Shown here piece by piece: positions 57,574-64,000 of a stretch of 64,000 bases of DNA. This DNA comes from Gammaproteobacteria bacterium (lineage in GTDB: Bacteria; Pseudomonadota; Gammaproteobacteria; Xanthomonadales; Wenzhouxiangellaceae). The notes under the pieces are model-generated. The model saw only the letters and a list, made by a program, of their open reading frames with translations, searched no databases and was not told where the DNA came from. Within the stretch, counting starts at the first letter, position 1; each line of letters begins with the position of its first letter. The stretch is taken from positions 1-64,000 of the forward strand of contig JAHJQV010000052.1 of the NCBI GenBank assembly GCA_018819105.1, given 5' to 3'. Both the position numbers and the translations under genes were made by a program.

Positions 57574-58060
57574 GCTTGTATTCCTGAACTAGGGATTATT
57601 GAGAATGTAGGCTGTGAGGCCGATTGTCCGGTCAGCCAGCTATTCTACTGACAAACACCTGATGGCAGCAACAGCCCTGCCGCACTGACGCCATGCTTCA
57701 ATGCGCCATGTGCCTGCCTGCTGGATTCGAGCTGGTGTTCTCCGCCGGAAACACGGTAACAATCGGCGAGCCTGAAAGCGCTTAACCAAAGGCAAGGCTC
57801 GCAGGTCAATGTCTCTCCATGGCCAACAGCCACAACACAGCGGATGAGTGCTTGCCGGCTCGCCTCGCGGGAGCGCACATCAGGCAGCATTACAGCGTTG
57901 CAATCCTTGGCAACGGCTTGCCATTCAGACTCAGACATCATCGTTCGCGCCTGATCCTGCAGCCACTGGACGCGCTCTGAATATCACAGTATTTCGGTGG
58001 GATATACTAAACTGTGACGCTGTTCGTTGAATCTACTCCACCACAGAATCCATCACCATC
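57574..58060. other. Intergenic region containing MITE copy 2
   Basis: This 487-bp gap between divergent hppA and a sulfotransferase gene holds no credible gene. The hppA leader has an AGGAA ribosome site. MITE copy 2 occupies 57732-58009, and 51 bp of leader remain before the sulfotransferase start. Confidence 0.6.
57732..58009 (-). mobile_element. MITE, copy 2 (diverged)
   Basis: Homologous to 25848-26118 in reverse orientation. The ends read TCTCCGCCGGAAAC at the left and ACAGTATTTCGGTGGGATA at the right, versus perfect repeats in copy 1. Internal peptide frame WQAVAKDCNAVMLPDVRSR matches WQALDKDCNAVMLPQVRSR. The ends have drifted, so this copy is probably immobile. A TATACT hexamer at 58003-58008 in the right end faces the sulfotransferase gene and could serve as a -10 element. 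Confidence 0.85.
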
Positions 58061-58924
58061 ATGCATCGAGCCTACAGCCTGCCGCAGTTCCTCATCATCG
58101 GTGCGCAGAAATGCGGCACCAGCTGGTTGCATGCCTGTCTGCGTCAGCATCCCCAGGTGTACCTGCCTGCGGACAAGGATCAGGAAATTGACTTTCGCCA
58201 GCGCAGCCAGCTGGCCAAGCTGCAGCAGCGGCTGTCCGGCCGATCGCCGGAGCAGTTGCCCGGCGATGCTTGCGCGGCCTGGTTCTGGACGCAGCGTGGC
58301 AGCGACCCCTCCACAGGACAACCCCGCAACATCGTGGATGACATCGCCGATGTACTCGGCACCGACATCAGACTGATCCTGCTGGTCAGAAACCCGGTGC
58401 AACGAGCAATTTCCGGCTATCTGCACCACGTTCGACATCGTTCACTCGATCCCAACATCGGCATTCTTGACGCCAGTCCATCGCTGGGGATCACCGATTT
58501 GAGCCGTTATGGACTGCACTTGCACAACTGGCTGCAACGGTTTCCGGCTGATAGCCTCACGGTTCTGCCAGCCCCGTCGGAAGCTGCTACCGACGGGATT
58601 TTCAACGCCGTTCTGACATTTCTGCAATTGCCAGCTTGCGACCAGAAGCTGAACATTGATGAACAGGTGATGCCGGGTCTGTGCAACGTCATGCAAGCCG
58701 ATGGCCTGTGGGTGCGGCTGGATGAAGCCTGTTTCCAGCATGTACGCTGGGAACCATCGGTACCAATCCGGGAGCTTGCGCATCAGCCGCATGTCAGGCT
58801 GATCAGTAGCGAAGAGATCAAGGCGCTGACGGAGTCGTTGTCCAAGGACACCCGGTGGTTTCTTAAGCAAACGTGCGAGCATGGCTGGTGGCACGATGCC
58901 TTCGCCCTGTGGACACAGCCGTAA
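58061..58924 (+). CDS. Sulfotransferase (Sulfotransfer_1 type), copy 1
   Basis: The 287-residue protein has the 5'-phosphosulfate loop FLIIGAQKCGTSWLH and the 3'-phosphate site LVRNPVQRAISGYLHHV, both of which bind PAPS. It resembles the heparan N-sulfotransferase-like group. It would sulfate a sugar or lipid headgroup. It converges with a polysaccharide deacetylase gene 16 bp downstream. A paralogous pair repeats the layout at 60786-62499. It differs from the second copy mainly in the linker and C-terminal half. Confidence 0.85.
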   Translation: MHRAYSLPQFLIIGAQKCGTSWLHACLRQHPQVYLPADKDQEIDFRQRSQLAKLQQRLSGRSPEQLPGDACAAWFWTQRGSDPSTGQPRNIVDDIADVLGTDIRLILLVRNPVQRAISGYLHHVRHRSLDPNIGILDASPSLGITDLSRYGLHLHNWLQRFPADSLTVLPAPSEAATDGIFNAVLTFLQLPACDQKLNIDEQVMPGLCNVMQADGLWVRLDEACFQHVRWEPSVPIRELAHQPHVRLISSEEIKALTESLSKDTRWFLKQTCEHGWWHDAFALWTQP

Positions 58925-58940
58925 GGCGCTCGGTGCCGGC

Positions 58941-59810
58941 TCAGACCTTGCCTGCCAGCAGTTCAGCCAGGCCGTCTGGCGAATGCCAGTCGCGCCGAAA
59001 CACATAGCGTGGCAGACGCCAGCGATTGCTGTCTGGCGTGACCACATCCGCTGCCGTGGTGACCGCCGCCAGCAGCCCCATCCCGGGACCGTATCTGGGC
59101 AGATACTCTGCAGCCACGATTTCGGGCACCTGGCCATAGGGATAGGCGAACACCGGCGACGGCGCTGTGCCCAGAATCTCATGCAGATAAATCTGGGTCT
59201 GACGAATCTGCCAGTCACATTCCTGCTTGTCGCTGAGCTGTGCGAAGCTGCCATACTCTATACAGCGATCATCCTTGTCAGCCGACTCGTAGCGCAGCCC
59301 TGGTGGCAAGGCGGCATGGCGGTGATCCCAGCTGTGGTTGCCGATCTGCAGCAGGCCTTCGCTGTGTGCCTGGTTCCGCCAGTCATCGCCCCACCAGTCA
59401 CGGCCGATCAAACAGCTTTGATCCAGCGCTTCCCGCGCACTGGCAGAACCGATAACAAAACTTGTGGCCTGCAGCCGCGGCTGCGCATCACTGCCATATT
59501 GCTGCTGAAAATCGCGCAGTATGTTGACCATGCTGCGTTGCATGCCATGCACAGGGTGCGGCAGATCATACCAGTCAAACCAGCTGCCATCGTCCAGGGT
59601 CAATACCACCGATCGCGTCGGCAAGTCAGCCCAACCCCCCTTGAGCAGCGCTTGTATCAGCGTCTCCAGAGCGATTACCTGCCAGCCCAACTCGTGCAGC
59701 AGCGTCAGATCACGTTGCAGTCCGATGTGATCGTTTGCGGCATAGTCATCGCCATCGACGTGAATGCCATGATAGGTGAGTATGGGGATGGAGGGTACGG
59801 TACCAAGCAC
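58941..59810 (-). CDS. Polysaccharide deacetylase-like protein (CE4 fold), copy 1
   Basis: The start is a GTG at 59810. The 289-residue protein opens IPILTYHGIHVDGDDYAAND, read as ILTYHGIH and DDYAAND. NodB-type motif 1 is VVLTLDDGSWFDW and motif 2 IGNHSWDHRHA (H-S-x-x-H). A later FAYPYGQVPEIV block is typical of CE4 enzymes that remove N-acetyl from sugars. No signal peptide is seen, so it may act in the cytoplasm on a lipid-linked precursor or reach the surface by another way. It converges with the sulfotransferase gene and pairs with copy 2 at 61678-62499. Confidence 0.85.
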   Translation of the reverse strand: MLGTVPSIPILTYHGIHVDGDDYAANDHIGLQRDLTLLHELGWQVIALETLIQALLKGGWADLPTRSVVLTLDDGSWFDWYDLPHPVHGMQRSMVNILRDFQQQYGSDAQPRLQATSFVIGSASAREALDQSCLIGRDWWGDDWRNQAHSEGLLQIGNHSWDHRHAALPPGLRYESADKDDRCIEYGSFAQLSDKQECDWQIRQTQIYLHEILGTAPSPVFAYPYGQVPEIVAAEYLPRYGPGMGLLAAVTTAADVVTPDSNRWRLPRYVFRRDWHSPDGLAELLAGKV

Positions 59811-59892
59811 AGCTTATTGTAGACTACACGAAGTGCGCCGACCATCAACAGCAGACCGCCGACACCAGACTCCAGATGGAACACACATTCTG

Positions 59893-60786
59893 ATGCTTGC
59901 CCGAATGCAGCGTGAATCGATCGATTTCATGAGCTTTTTCCTGATGGCCGTGGTGGCCCTGCTGCTGCCGTGGTCGCTGGCCTATCGCTTTTATTATCGC
60001 CTGGCGGGACGCCCCTGGCTGTTTCGCCAGCGTGTATGTAAGGCTCACGCCAATGCCAGCAAACTGCTTGGCATACATGACGACCATGAATGGTGTCGCC
60101 GCCACCGGCTGATTCTGATGCTGGATGTGATCGATTTCTGGATTTCATTTCTGCAACCATGGCGCGTCAGGCATCTGGTGCAGCAGGATGGCGAGTGGCC
60201 AGATGATCGCCCGCTGGTCATCGTTGGCACCCATTGGGGACCGGCGTTCATGTTGTTGCGCAGTCTTTACAACCATGCCATCCAGCCAATCTATGTGTTG
60301 CGCAAAAACCCCTCGTCAGTGTTCAGGGGTGAGCGCATACGCCAGCTGTATGTCAGCTGTCGACGCCTGCACATGCGTCGCATGTTTCCCGGCAAGCGCT
60401 ATCAACCGGGTGGATTTCCGCGCCCATTGCTACGTGCCTTGCAGATGAATGAATCCATTCTCGTGCTCGCCGATGTGCCGGCATCAAGCAAGCGTGGGTT
60501 TCGCACTATCTCACTGTATGATTCCAACGCGAGGATAGATCCCGGAATGTTCGATCTGTTTGTCAGCAGGCAAGCACACTTCGCAACCTATCGCCTGGAA
60601 TTCGATTTTTCATCAGGACAACGTCTTTTATCGATCCAAAACATCGACAGGCCTGGCGATAGCGAAGATTATTGGTTGACACTCGATGCCTTTATTGCCG
60701 GCACACTACAGTCTGACAGCGCACAGTGGAATTTATGGCAGGTGGCAGATAGTTATTTTGTTGACCTCAGAAGTACACCAGGCTGA
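59893..60786 (+). CDS. LpxL/HtrB-like lipid acyltransferase
   Basis: The start at 59893 (MLARMQRESIDFMSFFLM) or 59905. The protein of about 297 residues has an N-terminal membrane helix (FFLMAVVALLLPWSLAYRFY, quoted as VVALLLPWSLAY). An LpxL-like core follows: LVIVGTHWGPAFMLLRSL, VLRKNPSSVFRGERIRQLY and ILVLADVPASSKRG. In lipid A acyltransferases the His is followed four residues later by Asp/Glu (HX4D/E); here HWGPAF has Phe at that point, so the motif is not canonical. It may still transfer an acyl chain to a sugar or lipid. It overlaps sulfotransferase copy 2 as TGATG, so the two are co-made. Confidence 0.75.
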   Translation: MLARMQRESIDFMSFFLMAVVALLLPWSLAYRFYYRLAGRPWLFRQRVCKAHANASKLLGIHDDHEWCRRHRLILMLDVIDFWISFLQPWRVRHLVQQDGEWPDDRPLVIVGTHWGPAFMLLRSLYNHAIQPIYVLRKNPSSVFRGERIRQLYVSCRRLHMRRMFPGKRYQPGGFPRPLLRALQMNESILVLADVPASSKRGFRTISLYDSNARIDPGMFDLFVSRQAHFATYRLEFDFSSGQRLLSIQNIDRPGDSEDYWLTLDAFIAGTLQSDSAQWNLWQVADSYFVDLRSTPG

Positions 60787-61664
60787 TGTCAGTTCCCGGA
60801 CCAGATTTTTTTATCATTGGTGCGCAAAAGTGCGGAACCTCCTGGCTGCATCAGCAATTGCGACGACACGAAAATGTCTACATGCCAGCAGACAAGGACC
60901 CACCGCTGCATCTGCTCGATCAGACAGATTGCCAGCGACTTAAAGACAGGCAAAACAGCGGCGATGAAGACCAACTCAGAGGTGATTGCAACGCGGCTTA
61001 CCTGTGGACAACAAGCTCAATGCAGGTTGACGAAGACTTAACTGAAACCCCGCCGCACCACTTTAATCCCGACATTGTCGAATTGTTTCATGCCTGCATG
61101 GGCAGTAACATGAAAATCATTGTACTCTTGCGTGACCCGGTACAACGAGCCGTTTCCGCCTATCTGCATCATATTGCAATGCGCAGTCTGCAGGCATCAA
61201 CGCCCATTTTTCAGTCACCTGCTGACCTGGGAATTATCAGCATGGGATTTTATTCCGTTCACCTGAATAACTGGTTGCAGAAATATTCGCCTGAGCGCAT
61301 TTTATTGCTGCCCTCACCTGAGCAGAACAATGCAGATCAATTGCTGACTGAAACAAGCAGATTCCTGCAAATCACTCCTTTCAGTCATATCAGCAAGACT
61401 GTTGTGTTTCCAGGCCTGAGGCGACATAAGGATGAGCATGGCGTCTGGGTGAATCTTGAACATGCTGCTTTTCAGCAGCAATACATACCTGCCAGCATCC
61501 CGTGCAAGTTGATTTCCGGCGTGAATCACGCCCTGCTGATATCCTGCATGGATTTGCAACGGTTGCATGTCATCTATCGTGAGGAGTTGAATCGTCTGCA
61601 TGATCTCACCAGCAAGATCTGGCCAGCAGTGAGCTTGCCCTTTCTGGCTATCGGCGCCCGCTGA
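60786..61664 (+). CDS. Sulfotransferase (Sulfotransfer_1 type), copy 2
   Basis: The 292-residue paralogue of 58061-58924 shares FFIIGAQKCGTSWLH, PADKD, LLRDPVQRAVSAYLHHIAMRS and GFYSVHLNNWLQKY. PAPS-binding residues are intact. Its ATG overlaps the acyltransferase stop by one base, so acylation and sulfation may act on the same product. It converges with a second deacetylase gene 13 bp on. The AT content is higher than in copy 1, suggesting the copies diverged or came from different sources. Confidence 0.85.
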   Translation: MSVPGPDFFIIGAQKCGTSWLHQQLRRHENVYMPADKDPPLHLLDQTDCQRLKDRQNSGDEDQLRGDCNAAYLWTTSSMQVDEDLTETPPHHFNPDIVELFHACMGSNMKIIVLLRDPVQRAVSAYLHHIAMRSLQASTPIFQSPADLGIISMGFYSVHLNNWLQKYSPERILLLPSPEQNNADQLLTETSRFLQITPFSHISKTVVFPGLRRHKDEHGVWVNLEHAAFQQQYIPASIPCKLISGVNHALLISCMDLQRLHVIYREELNRLHDLTSKIWPAVSLPFLAIGAR

Positions 61665-61677
61665 CGCTGGCCTCAAA

Positions 61678-62499
61678 TCAAGACTGGCGTAAAATGTTCT
61701 GCAGTTGTTCTGCCTGTCGCCAGTGCAGGCCATGCACATAACGCGGCAGCTTCCAGCGATCACTGTGCGCATCAATGTGCTTTCCTGCGGTGGTAAAGGC
61801 CGCTCGCAATCCGGCCGTCGCGCCATGCTCTGGCAGGTAGCAGTCAGCCAGATAATCGTTGACATCACCATATGGATAGGCGAACAGTTCGGGGCGGCGC
61901 CCGCTCAGTTCCTCGATCAGCTCACTGGCTGGTTCGATCTGGCGTCGGGCTGCTGGCAGATCATCCACACCACGAAAACTGTTTCTGGGCGTGGCACAGG
62001 CTTCTGTGGCGACGGCCATGTTGTGATCCCAGCTGTGGTTTTCGATGCTCATCAGCCCACTGGCTGTGGCATCCGGCCACCAGTCTGAAGCCAGCCAGTT
62101 GCGTCCATACAGCAAATGCTGATCAGCCTGCATGCGTGCCAGCGGTGAGGCAATGACAAAACAACTGGCGTGCACGCTGGGTTGCTCGTATTGATGTTGG
62201 CGGGCGAACTGCTGCAGTATCGGCAACAGCCCTGGGAGCGTGCCATACTGGGGGTGCTCGACCGGCTGGAAGTCCAGCAGCGTGCCGTCATCGAAACTGA
62301 TGCCTACCGCGTTGATCATGTCCGCGTCTTCGCGTCTACCCTGCAGCCAGTCGACGATCCAGCGCAGCGGCACAATGCGTCGGCCACAAGCCTGTATCAG
62401 CTGCAGATCTTCCGCCAGCGCAATGTGTGCATTGCCGGCATAGTCGTTGCTGCCGATGATGTGGGCGTGATAACACAAAACCGGAATACCCAGCGCCAT
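61678..62499 (-). CDS. Polysaccharide deacetylase-like protein (CE4 fold), copy 2
   Basis: The start at 62499 (MALGIPVLCYHAHIIG) is next to the prmA stop; the longer frame upstream overlaps prmA and is discarded. The 273-residue protein parallels copy 1: VLCYHAHIIGSNDYAGNAH, GISFDDGTLLDF, IENHSWDHNMA and FAYPYGDVNDYL. The Asp and the two His needed for the metal are present. It is co-directional with prmA and may ride on that transcript. The sulfotransferase/deacetylase pairing is repeated from 58-60 kb. Confidence 0.85.
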   Translation of the reverse strand: MALGIPVLCYHAHIIGSNDYAGNAHIALAEDLQLIQACGRRIVPLRWIVDWLQGRREDADMINAVGISFDDGTLLDFQPVEHPQYGTLPGLLPILQQFARQHQYEQPSVHASCFVIASPLARMQADQHLLYGRNWLASDWWPDATASGLMSIENHSWDHNMAVATEACATPRNSFRGVDDLPAARRQIEPASELIEELSGRRPELFAYPYGDVNDYLADCYLPEHGATAGLRAAFTTAGKHIDAHSDRWKLPRYVHGLHWRQAEQLQNILRQS

Positions 62500-62500
62500 G

Positions 62501-63379
62501 TCAGTTGCCCACCAGTTGCATGCAGATCCAGTCGTCCATCTGCCACTGCTGCTGGCGGCGCATCTCTGGCAGATAGCTGGCCGCCACCACGTCTGCCTGC
62601 GGCGACAATATGCCCGACAGCACGAGGTCACCGTGCGGCAGCAGACTGCCCAGCAGTGTGCTTTTCAGGGTAATCAGTGGGCGGGCGATGATGTTGGCAA
62701 TGACGATGTCTGCCGGCGGTGGCCGTAGCTCAATCGTCAATCCTGCTTGCACCGTTTGCTCGACCTGGTTGTTGCGGGCATTGGCCCGGGTGGCCTGCAC
62801 CGCCTGTGCATCATGATCGACGGCATAGACTAACTCGGCTCCGAGCCGGGCGGCGGCAATCGCCAGTATGCCTGAGCCGCAACCATAATCGATCACCACC
62901 TTGCCGCTCAGATCGGCCTGTTCCAGCCACTGCAGGCACAGCTGCGTGGTCGGGTGAGTGCCGGTGCCAAAGGCCAGCCCCGGATCCAGCCGAATGACCA
63001 CGGCGTCATCTGCGCCGGGCGCATGCAGATGACTCGGACAGATGTGCAAGCGACCGCACTGCAGCGGCCGGTAGTGCTGCATCCAGGCACGGATCCAGTC
63101 CTGATCGGGCACTGCACCAGTGACCATGTCGGCGGCTTCCACGCCGAGTTGCTGCAACATGGCGCGGGTACTGTGCAGGTCATGATCGGCGACAAACAGG
63201 GCACTGACACGGGTCTGTGACCACAGCGGGTGCTGGCCGGGATCGGGTTCCAGCAGCGCCTGATCGGCGGCGTCTTCCAGGCTGATGCTCAAGGCCCCCT
63301 GCGCCTGCAGGCATTGCTCCACCGCAGCCACGTCACGGCAGCGCAGCACGCTGAGCTGCTGCCAGGTTGTGTTGCTCAC
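62501..63379 (-). CDS. prmA: Ribosomal protein L11 methyltransferase
   Basis: The 292-residue protein starts with GTG at 63379. The C-terminal SAM domain has LDPGLAFGTGTHPTTQLCLQ, quoted as FGTGTHPTT (PrmA signature), then VVIDYGCGSGILAIAAARLGA and DIVIANIIARPL. It trimethylates ribosomal protein L11. The N-terminal substrate domain (residues 1-90) is present. accC lies 18 bp upstream on the same strand, the usual accBC-prmA order in gammaproteobacteria. Confidence 0.96.
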   Translation of the reverse strand: MSNTTWQQLSVLRCRDVAAVEQCLQAQGALSISLEDAADQALLEPDPGQHPLWSQTRVSALFVADHDLHSTRAMLQQLGVEAADMVTGAVPDQDWIRAWMQHYRPLQCGRLHICPSHLHAPGADDAVVIRLDPGLAFGTGTHPTTQLCLQWLEQADLSGKVVIDYGCGSGILAIAAARLGAELVYAVDHDAQAVQATRANARNNQVEQTVQAGLTIELRPPPADIVIANIIARPLITLKSTLLGSLLPHGDLVLSGILSPQADVVAASYLPEMRRQQQWQMDDWICMQLVGN

Positions 63380-63397
63380 GACCGTATCCCGATCGGA

Positions 63398-64000
63398 TCA
63401 GGGCTGGTCGTCGGCCAGCAACTTTTCCAGATAATGGATGTTCTGGCCACCTGCGGCAAAGCCCGGATCGCTGATCAGCCGCTGTTGCAGCGGTACATTG
63501 GTCTTGATGCCCTGGATCACCATCTCGTCCAGTGCCACGCGCATGCGCGCACGCGCGGTTTCGCGATCCTTGCCGTGGGCGATCAGCTTGCCGATCATGG
63601 AGTCGTAATTGGGTGGCACTGTGTAGCCATCGTAAATGTGGCTGTCGACACGTATGCCGGGGCCGCCCGGGGTGTGCATGGTCTGGATGCGGCCGGGTGA
63701 CGGCATGAAAGTGCGCGGGTCTTCGGCATTGATGCGGCATTCGATGGCGTGGCCGTTGATGCGGATGTCGTCCTGGCAGTAGCTGAGTTTCTCGCCAGCG
63801 GCGATGCGGATCTGCTCGGCGATCAGGTCGACGCCGGTGATTTTCTCGGTGACCGGGTGCTCGACCTGGATGCGGGTGTTCATCTCGATGAAGTAGAACT
63901 CGCCATCCTCGAACAGAAATTCAAAGGTCCCGGCGCCGCGATAGCTGATGCGGCGGCAGGCATCGGTGCAGATGCGGCCGATGCGTTCACGTTGTGCCGC
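63398..64000 (-). CDS. accC: Biotin carboxylase subunit of acetyl-CoA carboxylase, C-terminal part
   Basis: The frame is open to the right edge, so about 200 residues of the C-terminal half are seen; the protein start is outside the window. [24 protein letters not shown], quoted as TFEFLFEDG and [15 protein letters not shown], is the ATP-grasp/biotin-carboxylase signature. [13 protein letters not shown] and [15 protein letters not shown] follow. The enzyme carboxylates biotin on AccB with ATP and bicarbonate. prmA follows on the same strand. Confidence 0.96.
   Translation of the reverse strand, partial: AAQRERIGRICTDACRRISYRGAGTFEFLFEDGEFYFIEMNTRIQVEHPVTEKITGVDLIAEQIRIAAGEKLSYCQDDIRINGHAIECRINAEDPRTFMPSPGRIQTMHTPGGPGIRVDSHIYDGYTVPPNYDSMIGKLIAHGKDRETARARMRVALDEMVIQGIKTNVPLQQRLISDPGFAAGGQNIHYLEKLLADDQP

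Noticed and set aside
57645-57941. 98-codon minus-strand frame as a gene
   Set aside because: Lies within MITE copy 2 and has no ribosome site; the conserved part is discussed as a finding.

Overview
The window is a stretch of chromosome from a Gram-negative, GC-rich bacterium, most likely a gammaproteobacterium. Evidence is TamA/TamB, TatABC, a LytS/LytR pair, hemL (C5 haem route), prmA beside accC, and a membrane pyrophosphatase. I cannot name a genus. The host backbone is dense and GC-rich: 42 of 60 bases are G/C in 8461-8520, counted by hand. It is interrupted by two kinds of accessory DNA: an AT-richer block at the left end (22 of 60 in 1861-1920) and a defence/toxin-antitoxin block at about 11.2-27 kb.

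1-8.1 kb: a Ser/Thr-kinase module. A Hanks kinase with a periplasmic sensor-like domain (5080-6966) diverges from a periplasmic VWA protein, a double-FHA ABC-2 transporter and a CsgG/TolB-N-like lipoprotein. The lipoprotein gene is cut by an IS630-family element running off the left edge. A full-length paralogue of the lipoprotein, with a C-terminal SH3 domain and host-like composition, lies at 7114-8109. A kinase, a phosphothreonine-reading transporter, an adhesion-type VWA protein and an outer-membrane lipoprotein together suggest a phosphorylation-controlled envelope system.

8.2-11.8 kb: a hydantoinase/oxoprolinase A-type protein, mutM, and a vapBC pair with palindromic operators.

12-24.5 kb: one translationally coupled operon. 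It runs hsdM-hsdS, then a cGAS/DncV-like nucleotidyltransferase with an AGS-C-like sensor, a SLATT-type 2TM effector, AlbA_2/HATPase regulators (one split and partly replaced), hsdR and a YgjP-like metallopeptidase. It is a minimal CBASS-like pair nested inside a type I restriction-modification operon.

24.5-27 kb: a hipBA-like locus between two direct copies of the tamB 3' end. Both copies start exactly at the tamB stop codon. hipA is interrupted by a 271-bp MITE with 26-bp terminal inverted repeats and a 5-bp target duplication. A diverged second copy lies at 57.7-58.0 kb.

27-57.6 kb: backbone. It holds tamB-tamA, a LytTR regulator and LytS-type kinase, a CPA1 antiporter, hemH, a secreted protein with a C-terminal sorting-like tail, tatABC, a methyltransferase, an SLC13 transporter, a GST-like protein, a large secreted beta-propeller, a secreted protein with a haem-c motif, hemL, thiE, rubredoxin, a PspC protein, a fatty-acid desaturase, tatD, a secreted amidohydrolase and hppA. 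Several intergenic spaces carry dispersed palindromic repeats.

58-62.5 kb: a surface-glycan or lipid modification cluster made of two copies of a convergent sulfotransferase/polysaccharide-deacetylase pair, with a lipid-A-type acyltransferase between them. 62.5-64 kb: prmA and the 3' part of accC.
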